Program-made: the position numbers and the translations under genes | Notes under the pieces: generated by a model | Told to the model about the DNA's origin: nothing | What the model saw: only the letters and a program-made list of their open reading frames with translations | Databases searched by the model: none | Assembly (NCBI GenBank): GCA_030145845.1 | Contig: JAIXHJ010000006.1 | Location: 1 to 64,000 of the forward strand | Origin: Pseudomonadota bacterium | GTDB taxonomy: Bacteria; Pseudomonadota; Gammaproteobacteria; Pseudomonadales; Oceanobacteraceae | Length of the DNA stretch: 64,000 nt | Reading direction: 5' to 3' | Shown here: positions 1 to 7,818 of the stretch, one piece after another | Layout: each line of letters starts with the position of its first letter | Numbering within the stretch: the first letter of the stretch is position 1

Positions 1-211
1 TCTTATTTAAGATCCCCTTTATTATTTATACGTTCTGAAGCGCCCCAGGGGTCGCGGTCCAGAGTCTGGCCACGTCGCCTCCCGTCCAGTCCGCCATCTT
101 ATTTAAGATCCCCTTTATTATTTATACATTCTGAAGCGCCCCAGGGGTCGCGGTCCAGAGTCTGGCCACGTCGCCTCCCGTCAGTCCGCCATCTTATTTA
201 AGATCCCCTTT
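1..211. repeat. Tandem direct repeat, about 96 bp unit
   Basis: Two nearly identical copies lie head to tail (1-96 and 97-191), followed by the first 20 bases of a third (192-211). The copies differ by one substitution (tacgttct versus tacattct) and one missing base near the end of copy 2. Each unit opens with an AT-rich inverted repeat (atctta-tt-taagat when the preceding base is counted) and holds a GC-rich core with the palindrome ccccagggg. The array may continue left of the window. No coding frame runs through it. Its role is unknown. Confidence 0.9.
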
Positions 212-381
212 TCCGCCTGAAATCCTGCACACTGCACTGTCAATTCCTGCCCAGCTCCGCCATTCCTCCGCTTTTTACTCTTTGCAGCGCTAACCATGCA
301 CTTTTTCATATCCCTGTAACCAGAACAGGCGATATTGCTCTGGCATTCCGGTCAGCATGAGGGAACCTGCAGAAAACCGGC

Positions 382-472
382 TTGTCATACAGATATCCTC
401 AACTAGAGTTAGCTTGAATGGCACAGGTTGTGCTTAAGCGATAAAGAGGATTTAAGACTTACCTCAGGTAAG
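382..472 (+). promoter_or_regulatory. Possible promoter and operator before the 26-aa ORF
   Basis: A weak sigma70-like pair is visible (TTGTCA at 382-387, 16-bp spacer, TAGAGT at 404-409). Further down, 458-472 is a perfect inverted repeat, cttacc-tca-ggtaag, 22 bases before the start codon at 495. It could be an operator or a small hairpin in the leader. The promoter is a weak match; the palindrome is certain but its function is inferred. Confidence 0.4.
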
Positions 473-494
473 ATAACAATAAAGGAGACTGATT

Positions 495-575
495 ATGTCT
501 GATTACATCGAAGATCTGCTGGATGCAGACTACGACGATTACGAAGATGATGTGGACGACGCGGTAGAGATGTAA
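495..575 (+). CDS. Tiny highly acidic protein, 26 aa
   Basis: An ATG at 495 follows a good Shine-Dalgarno (aaaggag, 481-487) at about 7 bases and opens a 26-codon frame ending in TAA at 573-575. Ten of the 26 residues are Asp and four are Glu, with three Tyr and no Lys, Arg or Cys. No family is recognised. Its 3' end overlaps the end of the convergent AraC gene by 37 bp, so part of the acidic run is antisense to the Ser/Thr-rich AraC tail. The strong SD and the palindrome upstream argue that it is expressed. It could instead be a regulatory leader. Acidic runs arise easily in GAY-rich DNA, so confidence is moderate. Confidence 0.5.
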   Translation: MSDYIEDLLDADYDDYEDDVDDAVEM

Positions 576-1591
576 GCTCTCCCGGTCTGTTCACGGAAAC
601 GCCCCGGCGCCTCGCCGGTCCAGCGTTTGAAGGCCCGCTGAAACGCTGTCGCTGATCCGAAGCCTAACAGATAGGCAATTTCCCCCAGCGTCAGCGTCGT
701 ATCCCGCACATAACTCACCGCCAGATCCCGCCGCGTATCATTCAGAACCTGCTGAAAACTGCAGCTTTCATCGGCCAGCCGTCGCCTGACCGTCCAGGGC
801 GCCATATTCAGCCGCTGAGCAACCTGTTCCAGGGTCGGTGTCTGCCCGTTCAGCAGCGGACCAATCGCCCGCTCGGTCATTTCCCGGAAACTCAGCCCCA
901 GCCGTACCCGCTCCAGCTCGCGGTCTGCCAGCTGACGGAGCGCACTGTACGTGGAAGCACAGCGGGGAATCACCGGCAGTTCCAGCGCTCTGCTGTCCAG
1001 CACCAGCGCATTACGTGATGCACCAAAATGGATCTCACAGGGAAAACTGGTGCTGTAATGCTCGCGGTAAGCCGGTGCCGGAAATTCCACCTCCACCCGC
1101 TGCAGAATGTCGCGCCGCCCACACAGTTGACTGAGAAAGGTGTACCAGCCACAGAGAACGGAATCGACCACAAACAGGTTATAACCGTTGTAGGGACTGA
1201 TGGAATAAAAGCGGCAGATGCCCTGCCCCTGCTCGGTTGCGAAAGAAGAACGCCCGCGGGCGTTGAAACTGGATAACAGCTCATACGCTGTCAGCGCCTT
1301 ACAGGCGCTGCGGATGTCCGCTGCACTCTGCGCCAGCAGACCCGCCAGCCCCATGGCAGGCGCCGAGGTCAGCTGCCCCATTTCCAGCCCCAGTGCCGGC
1401 AGCTGAAAAGCTTCGATAAAACTGTGTCCGAGACGCATAAAGCGCGGAATGCTGATACGTGCCTCCGGCGACGCCAGCCGCACATCATCCAGCTGATATT
1501 GCTCCAGAATCGCCGCGGCCGAGCCACCGTTATGCTCCACCGCGCGGATCATCAGCTCAACATAGGCAACGGAAATATCCCCCAGCCGCAT
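539..1591 (-). CDS. AraC-family transcriptional regulator
   Basis: This 350-residue regulator has the two-part layout of the AraC subfamily with an arabinose-binding-like N-terminal domain (roughly residues 20-205; Pfam Arabinose_bd) and a C-terminal double helix-turn-helix (about 245-335). The second HTH reads IAYLLGFGSATAFQRAFKRW, a textbook AraC signature. The ligand is unknown; members of this subfamily often control lipid, amino-acid or hydrocarbon genes. The last dozen residues are Ser/Thr-rich and overlap the convergent tiny ORF at 495-575. The next gene on the same strand is a membrane protein ending 11 bp upstream of this start, so the two may be cotranscribed. Confidence 0.93.
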   Translation of the reverse strand: MRLGDISVAYVELMIRAVEHNGGSAAAILEQYQLDDVRLASPEARISIPRFMRLGHSFIEAFQLPALGLEMGQLTSAPAMGLAGLLAQSAADIRSACKALTAYELLSSFNARGRSSFATEQGQGICRFYSISPYNGYNLFVVDSVLCGWYTFLSQLCGRRDILQRVEVEFPAPAYREHYSTSFPCEIHFGASRNALVLDSRALELPVIPRCASTYSALRQLADRELERVRLGLSFREMTERAIGPLLNGQTPTLEQVAQRLNMAPWTVRRRLADESCSFQQVLNDTRRDLAVSYVRDTTLTLGEIAYLLGFGSATAFQRAFKRWTGEAPGRFREQTGRAYISTASSTSSS

Positions 1592-1602
1592 ACACTGCCC
1601 TC

Positions 1603-2391
1603 TCAGGCATCAAAGCCGCTGTTCTGATCCGCTGCCGTTTCGTCCTCTGGCAGCTGCCGGCTTTCGTCCCCGCCATCATAGAAATCCAGCAGGAAACGAT
1701 AAGACAGGGACAGCATAACCAGAGAAATCAGCGACGTAATATAGCTGCCGAATGCCGCCACATAATTCAGCAGCAGACTGTCAGCCGCATACAGGGCAAT
1801 AAATGGCAGCATCAGCAACACCGGCACCACGATAACCACCAGCACCAGCCGGCTGCCGTTGCCGGCACTCAGCTGCCAGGCGCGTTTCAGCGTCGTTCTC
1901 TGCCCCAGCGCAATCTCCGGCAGGGTCACGGATAACCGTCCCCAGATATAAAAGCCCGGCAGAATACCGGCTACCCCCGCCAGTGGTGCCATTTCTTTAC
2001 CCAGTACCACCAGCAGCACCATGACCAGCGCAAAAATGACCGCGAACGCACACAGTACAATCTGAATAATCCGCAGCAGATAGCGGAATTCTTCGGCCTT
2101 CCAGGCGTGCAGGGCACTGGCGTACCACTGCTCCGGTGGCAGCAGGGTAAAACGGTGCGCAGCAGTGGCAAATAACACCGCCAGAATCAGCGAGGCAAGC
2201 GCAAAGCCGAGCTGCAGCAGCGACCTTTCATCGATAAAAGCCGACGCCGCCCAATCAACCAGTGCCAGGATAAACAGTGCCGGCAGAAACATACGCAATA
2301 CCAGCTCACGTTTCTGCCACAGCAATCCCAGCGATTCCCTGATGATATCCATCACCGGAAGGTTGGCTTCCAGGCCAAGCGGGCTCTTCAT
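1603..2391 (-). CDS. Polytopic inner-membrane protein of unknown function
   Basis: About 262 residues with six likely membrane segments: two after an amphipathic N-terminus, two in the middle around LVMVLLVVLG, and two near the C-terminus. The tail is acidic and hydrophilic. A longer frame continues upstream to 2454, but those codons run through the terminator at 2431-2463, so ATG 2391 (MKSPLGL) is preferred although its SD is weak. The layout resembles YciC/DUF975-type membrane proteins with a conserved polar stretch (YIWGRLSVTLPEIALG, about residues 148-163), but I cannot assign a family with certainty. It is probably transcribed with the AraC gene downstream. Confidence 0.75.
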   Translation of the reverse strand: MKSPLGLEANLPVMDIIRESLGLLWQKRELVLRMFLPALFILALVDWAASAFIDERSLLQLGFALASLILAVLFATAAHRFTLLPPEQWYASALHAWKAEEFRYLLRIIQIVLCAFAVIFALVMVLLVVLGKEMAPLAGVAGILPGFYIWGRLSVTLPEIALGQRTTLKRAWQLSAGNGSRLVLVVIVVPVLLMLPFIALYAADSLLLNYVAAFGSYITSLISLVMLSLSYRFLLDFYDGGDESRQLPEDETAADQNSGFDA

Positions 2392-2430
2392 AGTCTCTGC
2401 CTCAGTTGTTGGTTCAGCGCTTATTGTCGC

Positions 2431-2463
2431 AAAAAAAACGGTGGCCGTGGCCACCGTTTTTTT
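2431..2463 (-). terminator. Rho-independent terminator, symmetrical
   Basis: A perfect 8-bp stem (cggtggcc / ggccaccg) with a 2-base gap is flanked by eight A and seven T residues. It lies just past the stop of the RND gene at 2477 and should end the DUF1329-YCF48-RND transcript. Its presence also argues that the next gene starts after it, at 2391. Confidence 0.9.
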
Positions 2464-2476
2464 ATTCTCTGCCGTC

Positions 2477-4960
2477 TCAGCCGGCCGGAGGGATATCCCC
2501 GTGGCGTTTTTGGTGACGGGCCCGGATTTTTTCCGGACGCAGCAGATAGTTAGCCAGTGCCGGCAGCAGGATCAGCGCACCCAGCATGTTCCACAGGAAC
2601 ATAAAGGTCAGCAGAATACCCATATCGGCCTGGAATTTGATGTCCGACCAGATCCAGGTCGCCACACCAATTGCCAGTGTTACACCCGTGAAGCTGACCG
2701 CTTTACCGGTGGATTTCAGCGTTTCCAGGAAGGCCTCCTGCAGCGACTTACCGGCAATAATCATGACCTCAAGACGGCTGTAAATATAGATACCGTAATC
2801 CACACCGATCCCCACACCCAGCGCAATCACCGGCAGGGTTGCCACTTTCACACCAATACCCAGATAGGTCATCAGTGCCTGACTCAGAATCGATGTCAGC
2901 GCCAGCGGCAGCAGAATACAGGCCACTGCGGTAAAGGAACGGAACGTCAGGAAGCAGAGCACAAACACCACGACGTAGACGAAAATCAGCATAGTGTCCT
3001 GAGCGTCAGCTATCACCTGATTGGTTGCTGCCTCAATACCGGCGTTACCTGAGGCCAGCTGGAAGCGCACCGGCACAGAATCAATTTCCCCGGCGGCAAT
3101 CGCATCGTCAATGTCAGCAATGCTGTAGCCATAATATTTTTCATCCACCTGATCATCATAATCGGCTTTGAACGCTTCCACCGCTGCTACCGCAGTTTCC
3201 AGCGTTTCCGCTTTATGATCATTCAGGTAAACAATGACCGGCGCCATTGAGCAATCCGGATTCAGCAGTGAATTCGGCGCCCGCTGAATGGAGGTGTTGA
3301 GGATGGTCTGGTTACGCGACAGCGCAGACCAGTTGAGGTTGCCCTCGTTCATCGCTTTGGTCACCAGCTTGGAGACGGTCACCAGCGATACAGTCGACTG
3401 TACACCCGGCACGTTATCCATATGCCACATAAAGCGCTCAACCGCATCCATCACTTTGTAGCTGTTGCACTGCTCTTTGGCGGTTTCCACCATCACCACC
3501 AGCACATCAGAACTGGTGGAATAGTTGGACACCATAAAGTCATTATCCAGGTTATAACGCGAGTCAGCGCGCAGCTCCGGAGCACCTTTATCAAGGTCAC
3601 CGATCTTCAGATCCTGACTGATTTTGTAACCGAAGCCAGCCATCACGATGGCGATAATAACCGGGATCGGTGCCACCTTCGGATTAGCGAAGAAAGACAG
3701 CGCTTTCCACAGTTTCGGCTCGGATTTTTCCACCTTTTTAGCGTGATTAACCCCGGCATTGCTGATGCCGATATAAGACATCACAATCGGCAGCAGCACC
3801 AGGTTGGTGACGATGATCATGGCCACACCGATACTGGCAGCAATCGCCAGCTCCTGAATCACACCGATGTCGATAAACAGCAGCGTCAGGAAGCCCATGG
3901 CATCACTGAGCAGCGCCAGCATACCCGGCACGTACAGGCCACGGAAAGCACGCCGTGCGGCCTGTACTTTATTGGCACCACGGCCAGCTTCGATCGCAAT
4001 ACCATTAATAATCTGTACACCATGGGAAATACCGATGGCAAAGACCAGGAAAGGTACCAGTACGGAATACAGGTCCACGGTGTAGCCCAGCAGGGCCAGC
4101 GCACCCAGTTGCCAGATCACGGCAATCAGCGACGCAATAATCGGTACCGCCGTGCCTTTCGGGCAGCGGGAATAAAGATACAGCAGGACAGCGGTCGCCA
4201 GCATCGCCATCAGGAAGAACACCGCGATTTCGCGTGCACCATCCATCAGGTCACCGAGTTTTTTCGGCGTACCGGTAATATAAATGCGGTACTGATCGTT
4301 ACCGTATTTGGCGCGCACTTTTTCTTCCAGCGCGTGTGAAAACTGCTGATAGTTCAGTTTTTCGCCGGTTTCCGGGTCTTTTTCAACCAGAGGCACATCA
4401 ATAATTGAAGAGCGGAAATCATTGGAGACCAGGCGTCCGACCTGACCGGATTTCAGCACGTTCTGGCGCACCTGCTCCAGACTTTCAGCGCTGCCGTCAT
4501 AGGTGCTCGGAATAACCGGGCCACCCTGAAAACCTTCTTCGGTCACCTCGGTCCAGCGGGTATTCGGCGTCCACAGCGACTGCATGCCGGAACGGTCGAC
4601 CCCCTTAACATAGAAGACCTCGTCATTAATCTTACTCAGGGTCTCCATGTATTCTTTGGTGAAAATATCACCGTTGCGGGCTTCCACCGCCACTTTGACG
4701 TTGGCCACCCCGCTCTTCATATCGTCCTTGTGCACCAGGAAGTTCTGAATGAACTCATGGTTCAGCGGAATGTATTTTTCAATGCTGGAATCCAGTTTTA
4801 CCTTGGTCAGGCCGAAGGCAAACAGAGCGGTCAGCAGCGCCAGTACAACCAGCACGATACCGCGGTTATTGAACAGCACACGCTCCAGCAGTGGCTCTGT
4901 CTCAGTCGACAGCAGATGGTGTTCCGGTTCGGTGGAAAAATGGTGTTTTTGCTCAGACAT
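2477..4960 (-). CDS. RND-superfamily exporter, MMPL-like, 827 aa
   Basis: An inner-membrane RND protein with the duplicated plan of one membrane helix, a large periplasmic loop and a helix bundle per half. Helix 1 is near residues 34-52, the first bundle near 240-450 and the second near 635-800. The length (827) is that of MMPL/HpnN-like lipid exporters, shorter than AcrB (about 1050), and no MFP or TolC partner is adjacent. In Pseudomonas, Alcanivorax and Marinobacter, relatives travel with YCF48, DUF1329 and DUF1302 proteins and are linked to handling hydrophobic compounds; that is family context, not proof. The ATG lies two bases past the stop codon of the YCF48 gene, suggesting translational coupling. 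Substrate unknown. Confidence 0.9.
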   Translation of the reverse strand: MSEQKHHFSTEPEHHLLSTETEPLLERVLFNNRGIVLVVLALLTALFAFGLTKVKLDSSIEKYIPLNHEFIQNFLVHKDDMKSGVANVKVAVEARNGDIFTKEYMETLSKINDEVFYVKGVDRSGMQSLWTPNTRWTEVTEEGFQGGPVIPSTYDGSAESLEQVRQNVLKSGQVGRLVSNDFRSSIIDVPLVEKDPETGEKLNYQQFSHALEEKVRAKYGNDQYRIYITGTPKKLGDLMDGAREIAVFFLMAMLATAVLLYLYSRCPKGTAVPIIASLIAVIWQLGALALLGYTVDLYSVLVPFLVFAIGISHGVQIINGIAIEAGRGANKVQAARRAFRGLYVPGMLALLSDAMGFLTLLFIDIGVIQELAIAASIGVAMIIVTNLVLLPIVMSYIGISNAGVNHAKKVEKSEPKLWKALSFFANPKVAPIPVIIAIVMAGFGYKISQDLKIGDLDKGAPELRADSRYNLDNDFMVSNYSTSSDVLVVMVETAKEQCNSYKVMDAVERFMWHMDNVPGVQSTVSLVTVSKLVTKAMNEGNLNWSALSRNQTILNTSIQRAPNSLLNPDCSMAPVIVYLNDHKAETLETAVAAVEAFKADYDDQVDEKYYGYSIADIDDAIAAGEIDSVPVRFQLASGNAGIEAATNQVIADAQDTMLIFVYVVVFVLCFLTFRSFTAVACILLPLALTSILSQALMTYLGIGVKVATLPVIALGVGIGVDYGIYIYSRLEVMIIAGKSLQEAFLETLKSTGKAVSFTGVTLAIGVATWIWSDIKFQADMGILLTFMFLWNMLGALILLPALANYLLRPEKIRARHQKRHGDIPPAG

Positions 4961-4962
4961 GA

Positions 4963-6180
4963 TCAGAAATCTCCCGCAGCCATGCTGATGGACTGATGAA
5001 TCAACTCACCGGTGGCATTCAGACGCATCACACCGGCTTCACCCACAATAACAAAGGTATCGTCCGCAGCGCGGGTCACCGCGGCATAGGCCTTACGCCC
5101 TTCAATAATGGTTGAATGCGGATTTTCCAGTTGTCCATCAAAAACAACCACGGAGCCACCATTGCCGACCAGCAGCGCATGACGGCTGTCAAACACACCG
5201 GCCAACAGTGTCTGCTCACTGCCGGTTTGCAGTTCAGCCCAGCTGATACCGGAATCAGACGAACGGTAAACATGGCCACGCAGACCGAACAGCAGCTCAT
5301 CATCGCCCTCAGAAACCAGGCCGAACAGCGAGCCATCGTACGGAGCTTCCATACGGGTCCAGCTTTTACCCAGATCATCACTGCGGATCAGCAGACCCAT
5401 CTCTCCGATCAGCACCAGCGTATGAGAGCCAACGGCGGCGATGGAGTTGATGTGCAGACGATCCGGGTTAGGAACATTTTCAGAGGCCACGTCCCAGCTC
5501 TGACCACCATCGGTGGTACCGAAAAACATGCCGTACGCCCCCACCGCGTAACCGCGTCTGGCATCGTAGAACCAGACATCCAGGAAGGGTTTGGTGGAAC
5601 CGGTGGATTGATCGTACTGAGCATCATCAAGACCGAACGTCGCCGCTTCCAGCGCATATTCGGCATCTTCAATTGCCACTTCATCGGCACTTTCTTCAGC
5701 CGCCGCCAGGGCATCTTCTGCTTTCTGTTTTTTACGTTCAGCTGCAGCGACCATGGCATCGTTAGCCCGGTAACCGTCAAACTGTTTGCTCCAGGTTTTA
5801 CCGCCATCCGAGGTATGCAGGATCACACCGTCATGGCCGACCGCCCAGCCCTGCTCGCCGGAGGCAAAATAGACAGCCGTCAGGGTCACGGACACCGGCA
5901 CCTGTGCCTGGGTCCAGCTCAGACCATTATCATCGGAATAGACGATATTGCCGTGGGCACCAACCGCCACCAGACGGCGGTCAGCACGGACCACATCCAG
6001 CAGCAACGCCTGATGCGCTTTTTCAGTTTTAATCGCCGGGGTATTGAGCGGATCCTGCCAGGCAGCCTGTGCGGAGGTCATCACCAGGGCGGTGACGGCC
6101 AGCAGCCCGGTGCGGGTCAGGCCGGTTACCAGCGCCTTTCCCGAAGCACGGGCTAACCGCTGAACCAAATCAGAAAACAT
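4963..6180 (-). CDS. YCF48/BNR-repeat periplasmic protein with helical insert
   Basis: A 405-residue exported beta-propeller protein. A long signal sequence (about residues 1-39, ending SAQAA) is followed by repeated BNR/Asp-box motifs such as SDDNGLSW, TSDGGKTW, TTDGGQSW, SDDLGKSW and SSDSGISW, the pattern of the photosystem II stability factor HCF136/YCF48 fold. Residues about 140-190 interrupt the propeller with an Ala/Glu/Lys-rich charged stretch likely to form a helical hairpin or coiled coil. The start has a GGAG SD. The gene sits directly before the RND exporter and after DUF1329, so it is probably a periplasmic accessory of that exporter; this is inference from conserved gene order. 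Confidence 0.88.
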   Translation of the reverse strand: MFSDLVQRLARASGKALVTGLTRTGLLAVTALVMTSAQAAWQDPLNTPAIKTEKAHQALLLDVVRADRRLVAVGAHGNIVYSDDNGLSWTQAQVPVSVTLTAVYFASGEQGWAVGHDGVILHTSDGGKTWSKQFDGYRANDAMVAAAERKKQKAEDALAAAEESADEVAIEDAEYALEAATFGLDDAQYDQSTGSTKPFLDVWFYDARRGYAVGAYGMFFGTTDGGQSWDVASENVPNPDRLHINSIAAVGSHTLVLIGEMGLLIRSDDLGKSWTRMEAPYDGSLFGLVSEGDDELLFGLRGHVYRSSDSGISWAELQTGSEQTLLAGVFDSRHALLVGNGGSVVVFDGQLENPHSTIIEGRKAYAAVTRAADDTFVIVGEAGVMRLNATGELIHQSISMAAGDF

Positions 6181-6343
6181 AAGGAGCTCCGTTTTTATAG
6201 TAATGTCGGAAGGCGGCCAGTTTAGCTGAGCCTTTTAACATTGACTAACGCCTAGTTGTTACAGAATGTAAGGAGAGCTGTGCCGTAAAGGAAAGGGTCT
6301 GCACCCCTGATAACTCCCCTGTCCCTGTCGTTCAGACCTGCAG

Positions 6344-6371
6344 CTGCAGACCGGCCGGAGCCGGTCTGCAG
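6344..6371 (-). other. Strong intercistronic hairpin
   Basis: A perfect 12-bp inverted repeat (ctgcagaccggc / gccggtctgcag) with a 4-base loop starts 6 bases past the DUF1329 stop codon. It lacks a U-tract, so it is more likely an mRNA 3'-stabilising or attenuating structure between DUF1329 and YCF48 than a simple terminator. Confidence 0.7.
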
Positions 6372-6377
6372 CAGGTA

Positions 6378-7745
6378 TTAACGCCGGCCCCGCCGGCGCA
6401 GTTCAGCCGGGGTAAAGTAACGGTCCCCCGGCGGTTCCTGACTGTAATCAATGGTGCCCTGTTCTTCGTTATCCAGCCCCTGCAGATGATAACGCCGTGC
6501 TTTCAGGTCATGGAAAACATCAATGGTTGTCCAGGTCACCGGCAGCTCATAATAGGTTTTCATATACGCCATGCTGACACGCCACAGATCGCCGGCGGAA
6601 TCGTACTGATCGGCCACCGCAATGCCCCAGGTGTCCTCATCCAGATAGAACACGCGCTTGTGATACACATGGCGCATGCCTTCTTTCAGCGTGGCTTCCA
6701 CTACCCACACGCGGTGTTTTTCATAACGGGTGTAATCCGGATTCAGATGCCCGGGTTTAATCAGATCATCGTATTCAACATCGGCCGCAGTCAGGCGGTA
6801 ATTATTGTACGGAATGTAGATTTCGCGTTTGCCCAGCAGCTTCCAGTTATACCGGTCCGGGGCGCCGTTATACATGTCGGTGTCATCGGCATAACGCAGC
6901 CCATCCGCCGCTGCAATCGGGGTGTCGTAAGCCAGATTCGGTGCCCGGCGCACACGCCGTTGCCCGGCGTTATACCCCCAGGCCTGACGTGGTTCATCCA
7001 CCTGATTAAGGGTTTCATGCACCAGTACGGCACCACCGGCCAGACGCGCCGGCGCTTTGGTAAAGGACAGGTAATAGAAGAGAATATTGTTCAGGTCTTC
7101 GATGCTTTTATCGCGGCGGTAATAATTGAATTCCACCTCCTGCTGCACCGTCACCAGTGAATAATCACCATCCGTGTGCACTGCCAGCTCTGATGCCCGG
7201 CGGGTCAGATAAATACCGCGCCAGCGGGTGATGTGGTTCCAGATGGCCTGCAGACCGTTTTTCGCCAACGGGAACGGAATACCACCGTACGCATACATCA
7301 GGCCGTCGCCGTTTTTATTCAGCTCGGCGCGGATGGCATTTTTATAGGTGTTTTCATAAACCCACTCCGGTGCCGCCGCCGTACGCCGGGTTTTATACAC
7401 CGGCATGCGGAAGGTCTCCGGATAGGTACGGAACAGGCCTTTCTGGCCGTCGGTCAGATACTCGTCATACTGCTGCATATTGTCAGCAGTAATGACAAAT
7501 AAAGGCTCATCCTGCGGGTAAGGATCAATATGATGCTGGCCGGGTTTGGTATAGCCCGGCGGTGGCAATGACAGGCCCCCGCGCCAAGGCGGGATATCCT
7601 TGCCATTACCGGCCCGCTCACCACCCACGGGCGTCAGATCGGATTTGAGACGGTCAGCCTCCTTAACGGAAACTGCTGCAAACGCTGTAGGTATGGCGCA
7701 CAGAAACGCCAGTACACCAGCCGCTATCAATTTATTCTTGTTCAT
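6378..7745 (-). CDS. DUF1329 outer-membrane lipid-related protein
   Basis: A 455-residue exported protein with a clear signal peptide (residues 1-23, ending TAFA) and the DUF1329 fold features: an N-terminal ADRLKSDLTPVGGERAGN block, PPWRGGL and a Tyr/Trp-rich beta body with the LDEDTW motif. DUF1329 resembles LolB/LppX-type lipid-binding half-barrels and is usually paired with DUF1302. Here it is upstream of YCF48 and the RND exporter on the same strand with 197 bp between, but no DUF1302 gene is adjacent. It probably carries a lipophilic molecule in the periplasm or outer membrane. The C-terminus is short and basic. Confidence 0.92.
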   Translation of the reverse strand: MNKNKLIAAGVLAFLCAIPTAFAAVSVKEADRLKSDLTPVGGERAGNGKDIPPWRGGLSLPPPGYTKPGQHHIDPYPQDEPLFVITADNMQQYDEYLTDGQKGLFRTYPETFRMPVYKTRRTAAAPEWVYENTYKNAIRAELNKNGDGLMYAYGGIPFPLAKNGLQAIWNHITRWRGIYLTRRASELAVHTDGDYSLVTVQQEVEFNYYRRDKSIEDLNNILFYYLSFTKAPARLAGGAVLVHETLNQVDEPRQAWGYNAGQRRVRRAPNLAYDTPIAAADGLRYADDTDMYNGAPDRYNWKLLGKREIYIPYNNYRLTAADVEYDDLIKPGHLNPDYTRYEKHRVWVVEATLKEGMRHVYHKRVFYLDEDTWGIAVADQYDSAGDLWRVSMAYMKTYYELPVTWTTIDVFHDLKARRYHLQGLDNEEQGTIDYSQEPPGDRYFTPAELRRRGRR

Positions 7746-7818
7746 TATGCGACCTCTGTTCTACCGCAGACGCGGTATGCTTCCCCAGCGGCAAGAATAA
7801 AGAATCCTGCCTTAATGC

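Noticed and set aside
380-420. MerR/SoxR-type operator before the tiny ORF (cctcaa...cttgaa)
   Set aside because: Arm spacing and sequence do not match a SoxR or CueR-type box, so no such call is made.
2392-2454. N-terminal extension of the membrane protein gene to 2454
   Set aside because: The extension would be encoded by the terminator hairpin of the RND gene, which is not a plausible coding sequence.
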